A stretch of DNA of 64,000 nt, from the NCBI GenBank assembly GCA_025531455.1, contig JAMYHL010000005.1:62001-126000 (forward strand). The letters are read 5' to 3'. The notes beneath the pieces are model-generated. The model ran no database searches and was not told the origin of the DNA. It saw only the letters and a program-made list of their open reading frames with translations. Source of the DNA: Apiotrichum sp. Y4204. Lineage: Eukaryota; Basidiomycota; Tremellomycetes; Trichosporonales; Trichosporonaceae. The position numbers were made by a program, and so were the translations under genes. This document shows, piece by piece, positions 1 through 11,521 of the stretch. Every line of letters begins with the position of its first letter. The stretch's first letter is position 1.

Positions 1-2
1 CA

Positions 3-50
3 GAGTTGGTGGAGTCCTACAAGTCTGCAGTCGGCGTTGCACTAGGATAG
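3..50 (+). CDS. Possible 3' end of an upstream gene (partial)
   Basis: The first 45 bases after position 2 read as fifteen codons ending in a TAG at 48-50, with a composition (ELVESYKSAVGVALG) that looks like an ordinary protein C-terminus. The piece is too short to assign to a family. It would converge on the RAD7 gene, which ends on the other strand at 445. It could equally be chance; only the sequence to the left of the window can decide. Confidence 0.3.
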   Translation, partial: ELVESYKSAVGVALG

Positions 51-444
51 GAGACTGCATCCCGGGATCGCGGGGGGCGTTGAGGAGGTCCGAGACCGCC
101 TGAAGACGAACGCAAGAGACATGAGCCGCTTTGCCATCGCACGGAACGGCGTATTTGTCCGCAGAACCGTCTCTTCGGAATCCGCCACTCCACTGGCGAA
201 AACATTACGAAATAACCACCACCGCCACTTTGTGTAGACCCGGCGTGTATTAACAGGATTAATATCAACGTTTCCATTCGCATATGGGCAAAAAGCCCCG
301 GGGGATGATACAGAGAGCGAGTGATGAGGGACAGCGTTATGGAGCTGCGATGAGAGGCGCGCCCACTCGTTTGACACAACGGAGGACTGGGAGCTAGGGA
401 AATGGTATTGAATTACAGACAACAGGCGACTCGTTAGTCGATAA
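51..444. other. Intergenic, convergent side of RAD7
   Basis: No supported gene. A 189-codon open frame on the minus strand (42-611) overlaps the RAD7 C-terminus out of frame and shows no recognisable domain. This stretch probably holds the RAD7 3' UTR and terminator region. Confidence 0.5.
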
Positions 445-2354
445 CTACAGGGCATGAGTCTCGATACCGATGACCTTGAGGCCCGGTTTGCGAGGGACCC
501 GGTCGGTGAGCTGGTTGCAGCCTGTTTGGTCAGCGATGTCGCCAAGCAGTGAACATCCTTCGCAACACTCACCCCACACACGGATCTCACTGATGTGGTT
601 GCAACCATCAATGATCTCCTTTATCGTAAAGTCGGTGACGTTACGACACCATCCAATATCCAGGTAGCGGAGGTGAGGGCATGAGGCGAGCTCGCAAATA
701 GCGTCGGCTTCAACGCTGCGCCACCCAACGAGGGAGAGACGCTCAAGCGTGCGGCGACTGTGAGCCGTGAGGGCACGGAGACTGGAGCTGGACAGATCAT
801 GGCCCTTCTCCAGGTCAAGCGCTATAAATCCAGGACGATTGGATGAGGCGAGGGTTTCGAAGTACTTTTGGAGAGCTCCGTCCGTGAACTCTACATTGCG
901 AAGGGAGAGTTTGTTGAGTTTGGGACAGTATTTCGCAACGACGGGGAGGATCTCATCACTCAATTCCGGATTCTCACTCAAATCCAGAGTCGTCAGGTTT
1001 TCACCAATAGCTTGAAGGAGTGTGATGACCGCCTCGTCTGATATGTCGTTACCAGGAGAATTGATCGCTAGCGTCTCGAGTTTGGTGAGCTTCGCGAGTG
1101 GCTCAAGAAACTCTGAATCGAGCTCCCTAATCTCATCCAGCTTGAGGCTCTTCAGGTTGGGACAGGAGCTGACCATGGTCTGTATGACTTCGAGATCGAT
1201 ACGCGGTGATTGAGTGATGTGAAGTTCTTCAAGATTCTCGCCGCGAGCTTTGAGAAACTCGATCCAGCCGTTCTTGCGAGCGAGGAAAGGCCCATTAAGT
1301 TCCAAACTCTTAAGGTGCTTGAGCGATCTCGACCACACGATCAAGGTGTCTGTCGACAACTGGCCACAGAGTTGAAGATTGAGTTTCTCGAGATTGGGAT
1401 TGAGATTGGCGAGGGCGACGTAAGACTCGTGGACAAGGCCTGGTGGGTCAGATAAGAGCTGCGGCTCAGACCCACTTGTGCAATCGTACATAACCAGTTC
1501 GGTGCGGCTGATATCGTAGAATATCGTGGCGGTCTCAGGAGTGAGGCGGCGACTCTTGCAAATGATTTTGCACACCTTGTCAAGATTGATGCTGCCAATA
1601 TCGCCAAGTGCCTCCGCGTCCTCGATGTTCTTGCCAATCACCTCGATACACAAGTCTGCAAGGAGTGGCGCTCCCTTAGTGACCTCATAATGGACGATCT
1701 TTGCACGCTCCTTTTTCGCAGGCGGGGCGCTCGCAGCGTTCTTCTTGGGCTTGGCAAAAGCGTCGATGCCGAGCTTGGGGCAGCACGCGGTGCATAGCCA
1801 AGTGCGTGACCGTTGGGGGTGCTCTTTGGTGTATGCGGTCTTGCGTTAGTATGAACCTGTGCTGGGGAAGTGATAACGTCACTGGACTCACAACAGTGAA
1901 CTGCTTCCCGCACTCTCCACAGTTCATGAATTCTCCTACAGCCTTACGGGGTCCTCTGCGGGCCGCGGAAACAGCAGTTAAAGCGGGGGTACCTGTACCG
2001 GAAGCGCTAGCACTGGGGGTAAGCTCGGCATCAAGATCGTCCGAGTCGACAGACGCGACGCGCTGACGTTTGGCGGGGCGCTCGTCGTCAAGGTCATCCG
2101 AGTCCAGCTCCTCCCGCTCATCTTCAGCGATAGGCGTTGTGATACCAGAGGGTCCAGCAGTGGATGGTCCAGCTCCTGGGGTTTGGGCGGCTGATGAAGA
2201 TGCTGCTTCGGCGTTTCCGTTGGAGAGTTGTGCCTCCACGCCAAGGGACTTTGCCATCAGTCAACGCTACAGTCGAAAGACTCACAGCCAGAAAATTGGT
2301 AAGAGCAGAGGTCGGGCCGCGAACGGAGCCGTCAGCTCGGTTGCGGCGAGCCAT
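445..2354 (-). CDS. RAD7: DNA repair protein Rad7 (leucine-rich repeats)
   Basis: Three exons: 2286-2354, 1892-2248 and 445-1839, with introns of 37 and 52 bp, giving 606 residues (yeast Rad7 has 565). The N-terminus carries the family signature VRGPTSALTNFL, then an acidic, basic and Ser-rich linker. A small cysteine-rich finger (CGECGKQFTVTAYT...CTACC) spans the second junction, so splicing restores a conserved motif. The last 400 residues are leucine-rich repeats (LKSLKL, LTTLDLS, LRYLDIG). In yeast, Rad7 pairs with Rad16 and Elc1 for nucleotide excision repair of non-transcribed DNA and acts as a substrate receptor of a cullin ligase. The start was chosen because MARRNR precedes the conserved block; a later ATG at 2257 would lose it. 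The ortholog call is inference from motifs and is strong. Confidence 0.9.
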
Positions 2355-5300
2355 TGTTGATGATCTTGAAGCTTGGCAGGTCGGAGCTTCAAGAAACGAA
2401 GATGATGACGATAGGATAGGTAGAATGGGAAGAACGAGGAATCGTTTGTGTACTTGCGTCCCCATGCAGTCACAAGTCTTACTCAACTTTCAGCAATGAT
2501 AATCTAAGGGTTGAGTCAACTAACAGTCGACTTTGTCGAGGAGTTAGAAGCGCACTCACGCATGCGTGGTGAAAACAATTGTTTCCGAACTTCCGTAATT
2601 CCGGTTTCCGCCAATGCCGCACCGTGAGGATCATCGTCGATCGCCCAAAAGCCAGAGTCCCTCGTCGTTAACACTTCATCATCGCCGCTCGCCCAAGGTG
2701 CCCTCTGAGCTACAGTATCCCGCACAGAGGGCGTATCGCTGAGCAAACAACAAGATACTCCTGCTCCCACACGGCTCCTCGCCGACGTGGATGACTGCCC
2801 TTCAAACCCGATCCGCTGCTGCCCTGCGTACGGCGGTGACGGCGAGAACAAACACCTGTGGCGACGGGCAGTCATGTGCAGTGTTGGATCGTCGTGAGTG
2901 AGTGATGGACGCTGTGGACAGTCGTCAGTCGTTTCAGACATTCCAACGTCTGGAGCGACGGCGTCTGCCATCGTGCTCCCGGTGTGAGCGGGGGTGATAC
3001 CTATTCCCAATCCTCACGCTCACGCCATACGCCGCACGACGGACAGCTCGCAGCATGCACTCCGGATGCACCTCATGGTTCACTAACACAGCTTCGCACA
3101 GCGCGACGGCACAACTCACAAAGTAATAGCTGCTGAATACCCGCTCACGCTCTGGCCCGAGCTTCTGTGTGTGTAGAGGTGATTGTCACCGCCAGGCTGC
3201 GCGCCGCGTCCCTTTCCCTCGACTGTGCGCACACCCGCACACCTTTGCGGTGTCGGCGAGGCCGATGATTCTATCGCACTGACGAAGCGGGTGTCAACTC
3301 CAGGCTGGCGGCCATGGGCCAGGGCCTGACTATGGTGGGGTTGGGTGGAGTATGCGGACTTGAGTCGCCGCATGCTTCTTTCTTGCCGATCCCCCTGCGC
3401 CCTTGGCGCCCTCGGAAGCCTCTTTCAGCTCTTTTTTATTCTCCATTGCGCCCTTGCTTCTCACCTCTCGATTATTGCGCCCCACCACCCCTTGCTGCTT
3501 CTTTCGAGATCGCCATCCTTTTCTGTCTTGCTTCCCGTGCGCCCTTCGTCTCTCCGCCCTTGTGCGTCCTGCGCCCGGGATCGGGGAACATGCTTCCGAC
3601 TCCCAATTATGGCCTGGTGCACATCATCCTCTTTTTCTCCGTGCCCAGCTCCCGAAGGGTGTGCGCACCGGTGGCCGGTGGTCTCCTGCTGCTGCGCGCG
3701 TAAATGTCACTCTTCTCGGCATCCAGCTCCATTCTCTCTGGCGCCTCTTGCTTGCCAGGTGCCAGGCGACGGTCCCGACGTACTTCCGCCACCGCCTTTC
3801 TACCCCTGCTATCTAGTTAATCATCTGGCTGTCTGCTCACAATCCTGCTCAAGATCATTGACGTCGTTCCACTCCACAACATACAGTACCGCTTCAACAT
3901 CATCACCGGCCCTGGTCTAAGCAGGTCCACATGCGGCCACCAGAATGAGCTCCTCGGCACTCCCAGGGAACCACACGTCTCTCCAGCTGACCGTCCTCCG
4001 GGCGATACAGATCCGACTCCTTTGGGAGTTGTTGCTCGGTCAAAGGCTCAAAGAGTTGGTGAGACCGTTCCGACACTTGGACATCGCTCATCTTCCCAAC
4101 ACCTCCATCTCATGGTGGTCCTCGCTCTTCCCTATCGTCCCTCTGCTCTTAATCCCCATCATCTCTTACATACATCCGATCCTATTCCTTGCAGCGCGGT
4201 TTGGGAGTATTTGCCAAGTTCATGACCTCAACGCCTCCCGACGTTTCCGCCCCGCCGCAAGACTCTCGACATCTGCTAAATGGTCAAAAGGCGCTTCCAT
4301 CTTCTTTATCCATCTTTTCTACGCAGCCCGGCTCCTCCCCCGCCCCTAACATCAGCTTTTCACCATTTTTCATTGGCGGCAACTGTCAACCTGGTCTTTG
4401 TCACGGTCCTGGAGCCAGTCCATTGAGTGGGCATCGGTAAGGAACTGCTAGTCGCAACCTTTAGATCGTCTTGAGCATACGTTTTGTCAACGTGATAAGC
4501 CTTGCAGTGTCCTCCGCTAGCCATTGCCCCCCTGGCCTCGCCGAGGCGTCTTCAATTCATCATTTTTTCGTCACTCCGCATCTCATCCGTGCCTCGAGCA
4601 CCGCCTCATCGCCATCCATCGAAGAGCGCTACATTCACTCGTGCCAGAGGGCATCTTACCTTGTCCTACTCAATCGTCGTCGATAACCGAGTACCGTGTA
4701 AATCCGTCACCATGTGGGGAGGAAGGTGAGTGGCTGGTGTGCTCTTGTTCCACTGTGTGTCCTCTACATCCACTTCAACACCAACAGTCTTATCTTCAAA
4801 CGATAACTCTGTGCTTTCGTGTTTTTAAGTCCACGCGTACTTCATCTCGTGTCCCCGCGTTCTGTCCTCGCTCTGTGGCCGTCCTCTACGGTGTGCCAGC
4901 TGTCAACTAGACGCGGACTTGCTTGGCCCAGCATGTCATCTCGCGAGCAGGACTGCGGAGTCCCCAAATCTCCACACTGATTGCGCAAGTTATTATCAAC
5001 AGACCTCCACCCCGCTCGCCGTTGCGCCAGATACACAAGTTGTCCGGACATGATCGTTCCTTGCATCTTGCATGTCTAGCTCTTTTGCGTCCTCTGCGCC
5101 CGCTCCCGCTCCTAGGGCTCCTGGCAGGCCAAGCCGTTTCGCGGTTGCCCCGGACCTGACTGCTTGGATTCGGCGCCACCATGTGTAGCGTACGCCCTGT
5201 CTTGGCCTTCTGCGTTCCCAGAGCGACATCTCGCATCGTGCTGGTCCCACGCAGCGCTGCCCCATTTGCATACCACGCAACAAACCTACGGCAACAATGT

Positions 5301-5468
5301 TTGTGTTACCTGGTTACATTTAACTCTCTGAATCATTTGTCGACGAGGGCAAAGTGATCGCGACCCCCCTGCTCTTCCCGCCTTCCTCATCGCCTTCAGT
5401 CACGGTGTACTCACTCGCACAACAGTCGAACCCCATCTCCCCAACCGTACGTCTCTCGTTCACAAGAA
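2355..5468. other. Long divergent intergenic region, pyrimidine-rich right half
   Basis: This 3.1 kb lies between two divergently transcribed genes. I find only short, overlapping open frames without recognisable domains, and only scattered splice-donor consensus (for example 2897, 4727), unlike the intron-dense genes around it. From about 3350 to 5450 the plus strand is rich in C and T, as in long fungal 5' leaders. An ATG with a good context at 4711 is followed after four codons by GTGAGT, so a very short 5' exon is possible, but no continuation was found. Confidence 0.5.
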
Positions 5469-6331
5469 ATGTCGGAACTGGGCTACCTGCACGAGCGCTG
5501 GGATATTTATTATCAGTGAGTATGGAAGGCCAGGCCAGGCACTTCTATTTATTACCCCTGGTCGACAGCCCACAGTCGACCGTTATCATTCGGGTGTTGC
5601 TGACCATTGCAGCCAATATCTTCTTCATTCTTGTTACCATCACGAGTCTATCTGGATGGATGGCAGTACGTTTCTGATGTTGTCCACGTCCAGGCGACTC
5701 ATGCTGACCCACCAGTGTGGTACTTCCCGGAGTACGGCAGACGTCCCGAAACTCTGCACATGTTTGCACCTACGCGTCACAACCCTGTCGGGTGAGTCTA
5801 GATTCATAGATACATTGTTTATCTGACACGTAGTGATTTCAAGGTGAGTTTCCGCACGCGAGGCGCTGGGTCGCACAGCCAACATTGATGTAGTATTACG
5901 ACTTTCACTTGGTGAGTTGTCGGATTGTCCTCGCTGGGCGGGTTTTGGCCTTCACTGACACTACTCAGCCGAACGGCGACATGATTGAATCTAGTGCGTA
6001 ACTACCCGTCATGACATACCCCAGGACTAACCTTCAGTGGCCTGGTACGTGCGGTGTCTCTGCCGCATTCTTCCCGCGGTCTCTCATTTATTTCAGGCGC
6101 TACATCGGCGAAGATGACCCCGAAAAGGAGTGGCTCCAGGATTATGTTGCGTGTGAGTGGTTGATGGTGTATGGGGACCTGTGTGAGGACTGGTCATCAG
6201 GCCTGCATTCTCCGCTTCCTCCACTCCAACCCTGACCCGTGAGCCTACTTGGCACTCAACCTTTCACAGACAACCTCAACATGGTTACGCTGAACATGAT
6301 CGTTCTGACTCCCGGGGAGCTCGTCAACTAA
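5469..6331 (+). CDS. Conserved-looking small protein with micro-exons, function unknown
   Basis: Nine exons: 5469-5515, 5613-5665, 5716-5791, 5834-5843, 5894-5911, 5969-5993, 6038-6044, 6097-6152 and 6270-6331. They join to 354 bases (117 residues plus stop) with every junction at a good GT/AG pair. The frame stays open across all eight junctions, which is the evidence that the model is real. The product is rich in aromatic and acidic residues (WYFPEYG, KYYDFHLPNGDMIES, YIGEDDPEKEW), has no signal peptide or clear membrane segment, and matches no family I recognise. Three exons are 10, 18 and 7 bases long. The long pyrimidine-rich stretch upstream may be its leader. Function is not assigned. 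Confidence 0.7.
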
Positions 6332-6920
6332 TCGACACGCCCGCATATTACACACGCATCCAGCGCTCATCACTCGTATCATTGTCACCCTGGCCGACGT
6401 TTCTCACGCCCTCACCCTGTATCCTGTATCTTAACCACGCAGCAAGGCTTGCAAGGAGCCTGATATCGAGCAAAGATTCACATCTCAGCCCGATTGCCGT
6501 TCGCTTTGTTGCCGGCCGAATTGCCACTCCATATCAAGCGCTTCTACATTCTGCGCACTGAAGCCGTCTATCTCACTTCCGCACTCTGCCGTCTGTGTCA
6601 ATCCACCATCGCACCACTCCACATACTTCGTATCTGATCAGCACACGATCGTGTTCCCTTCCGTAGATGATCCTGTGAATGGCAACGGCTTCGCCTTCAC
6701 AGGGAGGCCGGAATGATCATTGCATGAATCTCTGCACCGCCTGGTAATCTGTGTTTCCAGAGGCTCAGAAGCTGGAGCATGGATTGATCAAGTTCACCGG
6801 ACTTGTAGACCTCAGATCGGTGTGCTTGTCCTCAACTGCAAGATCCCCACCTTCTTAGCTGCATAGGCCACGCGCCATCGGAATTGACCGGCGAGCTCCA
6901 CTTGTTTCTTGATTCTCGAG
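6332..6920. other. Convergent intergenic region
   Basis: This 589-bp stretch separates two genes that point towards each other. I see no coding exon with a matching splice partner in it, and no RNA gene. Confidence 0.5.
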
Positions 6921-7765
6921 TTATCCGGAGAGGGGCCCGGCGTGGTTGATCTGGTCAGCGATGTACTTCGGAACAGGGATGTCGCACGTCTGGGCGGGAA
7001 CAGGCTTGCCCAGTGCGGCATTCACTACCATCAGCGCCACGCTGTGTGGGGAAGCAGCTTAAAACAGATGACTTACCCGGGACGACGCCCGACCAGACAC
7101 GTTTCTTGAGCTCCACATCGTCCTCGTCGCGCTTCTCCTCCCCGGGCGGCCCGTCGCGGTATTTCGCACTCGCGCTGAGGACCTTGACCTTGATGAACCC
7201 CGTAGTCGTCATCTCCGCCCTTGTCGGCTGCCTGCAGTCGTCCCAGCGACCAGGCATGACGGCTTCGACGATCTGTCGCGCCGCCTCCATCTTCTCCGCG
7301 TATGCCTCAGTGCTGTCCTCATCCCACTCGGCCACTTCGCCGTGTACGACTGCCGAGCGGTGGTTCACGCTGCTGCTGAATGCGGAGAGGGCGAGCACGA
7401 GGCCGTCGAGCAGCGTCGCGGTGATACACACGCGCGTCTCGGGCGGCAGGAGGCGCACTAGCCGCGCCCGGTGGTGCCCGTGCAGGTAGACTGTCAGCCC
7501 CGACGCGTCTCCGACCACGGCGTGCACCATCGGGATGCACTGCGGGTACCCGTCCTCGTCGACGAACGCGACGTTCACAAAGCGCGCCTCCTCCAGGACT
7601 GTTGTCAGCCCCGCTATAAACGCGCTTAGCCTTGACTCCGACTCACTCGCGCGGATCGTCGCCACATCGTACCGCGCCTTGTGCGGGTCGCGCTTCACCT
7701 CGTTCACTGCCATCAGCGCTGTCGGCGCTAGACGCACTGTACGTCACCTCGTATCCTGTCGACAT
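6921..7765 (-). CDS. Pyridoxamine 5'-phosphate oxidase-like FMN-binding protein
   Basis: Preferred model: exons 7738-7765, 7077-7706 and 6921-7024, 253 residues. The N-terminus reads MNEVKRDPHKARYDVATI across the first junction, which fits the fungal flavin-nucleotide-binding (PPOX-like split-barrel) family opening of the type NxVKRxxxRAxYDxxTI. Downstream are the barrel strands VNVAFVDEDGYPQCIPM, LHGHHRARLVRLL and VCITATLLDGLVLA, and a late HGEVAEWDED helix. The C-terminus VPVPKYIADQI lies after a 52-bp intron. A simpler start at the ATG 7711-7713 gives an unspliced N-terminus; I prefer the spliced one because it is closer to family pattern, although the implied first intron is only 31 bp. 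Exact substrate unknown. Confidence 0.75.
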
Positions 7766-10700
7766 TGCAGTGATGGCGAGAATTGTTCTGCCCGCTATCG
7801 AGTTGATGCTATATTTGTAGTGCACAGACCGCAGCGCGGCTACAGTTGACCTTGTTCGACTCGATGGCAAGCGCCGTCGCTTCGTTTACACGGTTTGTTT
7901 CGACCCGACTCGGTGACGTATTGTCGGCCTGCGCCGCCAGATATCGATCGAAGTGGCCAGCGAGCGGAGGACGCGACTCAGCCAGTCCTATGCAGTAGAT
8001 AACACTGTCACAATGCGTGCATCCTGGTATCCTGTAGCCCTTCAAAGTCAGCCACCCTCGTCGAAGCCGTCGTCCACCAGCCCTTCGACAGAGCACGGAG
8101 CGTGCACAGATTGAACAGACTTGGAAGAGGATGTACGGATATTCGGCGTCATCATGTGGGGGTGACATCGGCTAACGAGCTGTTTCGAAACGATCGTGGT
8201 GACCAGAGCTTTAGATGCCAGTGAACACCTATTCAATCGTTCGATGTCCAACGCGAAAGTCATTCCTATCGCGAGGCCCGAGGTCGGCAGCGCTGCACGG
8301 CGCCATCGGAGCCGATCAGGAATGTCAGATCAACGTTGGGTATATCGGACATGATCTCGGTCATGCTTCTCTGGTCCTTTGTGTGTATTCCTGCGCTCTA
8401 ATACTTTGTTCTCCCCCTCGTCCTCCGACATTCTGGGCTGCAGTGGCTGTAGAATATGCAGCTGTAGGCTGCTGTACTGGAATGATGATACTGGTGAAGG
8501 TTGTGCATGGCAAAGTGGTCAGCCCAAGTTGCGAAATGCTGCTGAAGTGACTGTCCCAGCTGTCCCGCCAAGGTCGCGAGCCGAGACCGGGAGCGGTGTC
8601 TGGAACGCGGAAAGGGGCGCGCATCCAGGCACTATGACCGACGATTATCATGTCACAACGCTGATCAGAAACGGGAATGTCACACAATAGCGACTAGCGA
8701 GGGGTGCCTGCCCGAGGTGTCGTTAGTCTCTCGTCATGTCCGTCGCCGATCTGTCGTTTCCGATCGTGTAGAATCGGATGTGCAGTCGGAGTGTTGCCAC
8801 GGACTTGGTCACCATCGGATCACGCCACAGGGCGGGCGCTCCACCGATATATGTGGACGGACAAGATGCCGATTGTCCTCCATCTGGACATCCGGCCGCC
8901 GGCGCCCCTGCCGGCGACGGTGGTGCGACGTATGCTGCCCCGGTCACCGATACCATTGTTCACTCACATTGCTGTGACTCTCGTAGGTGGCAGCTGACAG
9001 TCGCCGCGATAGCGCGATAGGACTCTCACCGCCTCCCCTTTCGAGCCCACGCATTCCTTTTTACCATTTCGGACGGTGGCGTCCGCCAGCGACCGCGGAC
9101 AACAATGACGCCTTTGACGATCGTTGTCATGAATACGTGCGCACTCCCACCCGAGGAGGTGCTGGCCTTGCGCGGCAGTCGAGCGCAGTCCATTGCAGAG
9201 CACGCGATGGGAACTGGAACCCGTCTAGATTCAATGGGGGACGATCGTAAACCTATGTGGGGTCAACAGGGATCGGCGCTTCAAGGCGCTCTGTCATTGC
9301 TGCTGGTCGATTTGGTAGCTAGAGAGCTACAAAGCATGCCCAGACCCATTTAACGCATACAAGGCGAGACACGAATTGGCTGGCGGAAGGGGGGACGGCA
9401 CTGGGGCCCCGAACTTGACCCTCGACAATGAGAATGCCAAGCCTGGGCTGTGCGGCTTTTGCCGTTGGGAAGCGGCACACTGATATTTGCCGTGCTCCGG
9501 AGGGCACATAGGAGAGGTGTGCATTGTAGGGCTGTAGCTTATAGTACACTGGAGATATCCCGACGGCAAGGGACATTCATATGAATGGTCGAGTGAATGA
9601 TCTACCTGCCGCTGCTGGTTCGGTGGCGTGATGGAAGTCGAGACGTGAGTCAGTCAATCTCGGCGGCCCGGAGGCCGGAGGGCTTTTTCTCATCGCGTAA
9701 CGACACGCTCGAATGCCCCTTATGGAGTAAGTTACTACCTACAGTACCTCACTACACATTACCCAGTGCCTAATGTAACTTTGTAATAATGATTTCTACT
9801 GTGTTGTGAAGGGCTCAGTCAGCAGCACAGCACGACGAGTGTCTCTCTAGCCCGAGTTCCTAAATGGATCGATGCTGCCAGCCATTAGAAGCAGAAGAGA
9901 ACTTTATATCATCATCCGCGGACTGCGCAGCTCGATTCCTGCTCTTCTGTGCGTGGCGCTAACAGGCAACTCTTGGGTTCCAGCCAACAGAAACGAGTGC
10001 GCGTGCCTCATTAGCTTTTTGCGCAGTGCAGTGCTTTCTCCCGACGCGCGTGGCGAGACGCGCATGGCAGTCCTCTGAACCTCTTCTGACCCACTGCTCG
10101 TCATTCCCATTTGGCCTTTGCTCGACTGCACGACGAGCACATGCATTTACAATGCATGTGCGCAGCTTGATCTCTCTGTGGTTGATTTCAGAGCACACTT
10201 GGGCTCGGTGGAACAAAGAGGCGCGTGATGTCCGAAGCTGCAATTGTGACCAACAACGAATCAGACCGTCAACAAATCCGTACCTCTTCCACCCTGTGAT
10301 CCTGTGACTCTCCTCCTCCGCTTGCTTCCCTCTAGTCCCACATCCGGCTCCGGGTCCCTTTGCCGTTTGGCCACTGGCCACTGGCTGTCCGTCCACCACG
10401 CATACACACTCTCTGCACTCGTGCACTCTCTGCTCTGTCCACTTTTCCTTCCGAATATCCATCCATCCCGCTCCTCTCCTCAATCTCCTCACGCTCCTCG
10501 TCGCTCACCCCCTTTGACCCCCTTCTCGCCCCCTCGTTCCCTCGTACCCTCGTCCCTCGGATCCCCTCTCAATTCCCCTGTAGCCAAAACCCCCCTCTGC
10601 CTCGGGCCATTTCTCGACGACGTGCTGCGCTGTGATAGACCACGACAACATCACAAAATCAATACACGCGATCCAATCCACGACCCACACGGCCATACCG

Positions 10701-11521
10701 CAGAACCACCAGCTCAACAACGCTGTCACTCGTTTGTACCGTTGACCATATCCATTCCATTCATCTCGACGCATTTGCATTGTCCCCACTTCGTGTCGCC
10801 GAACTGCCCTCGCCCCGTTCGATTTCATCACCAACAAAATAGACGACACCCACGCCACCAGCGCCTCAGATCTCACCCGACGGGAGTTGCGCGCACACAA
10901 TCATCAACGCCCACACCCACACATCACATAGTCGCACCACAAAGTGTAGTCCCTAGCCCCCAGCGTGCATCTTGATCCCGCGATAGCTTCAGCGCCAGCA
11001 CCAGGCCCCAAGCTTCAGCCACAACTCCCAATTTTGTCGAGAAGGCACAACCTCGCTCCAGTCGTGACGGTGAGACTCTCACAACGGGGACACAGCATTC
11101 CTCCGACGCTCCCACGCTTGCAACAGACATTACACCACACTTTGGTCGCCACCGATACCATCCAGACGTGATATACCTCTGAGCATCTGATAATCGACGA
11201 CGACTCCAGCCACGACCGACCCCGACAAGAGTTTTCCACTGTCCCTACCAGTCCTCATATTCTCCCACACCGCTAAAACCGTCCCTGGCGCGTCACGCTT
11301 CGACACCCGGTTTCGACCCCCAAACTCTTTCGCACGGGTACCGACCTCGGCGTTACGTTTGTCTCCTCGCTTCATCTCCTCCGAAAGACTTTCAGTCGTA
11401 AAGTCAGCAACTCCCTTTTCTCTCTCCCGAAATTGGTTTGACTTGATCTGGGTCTGCCCCATTGTCCATCTCCCCTTTTTGTCCTCGCTTGTTTGCTGAG
11501 GCAAACCACGTTCTTCCCGGC
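7766..11521. other. Long divergent intergenic region with C/A-rich leader
   Basis: This 3.8 kb lies between the PPOX-like gene (minus) and the Gfd2-like gene (plus). No exon chain could be built. From about 10300 to 11500 the plus strand is dominated by C, A and T and carries a 223-codon frame (10304-10975) of low-complexity Ser/Pro/His composition, which I read as an untranslated leader. A short AT-richer stretch lies at about 9720-9800. Confidence 0.5.

Noticed and set aside
10304..10975. 223-codon frame before the Gfd2-like gene
   Set aside because: Low-complexity Ser/Pro/His composition in a G-poor leader, no domain, no splice context; judged untranslated.
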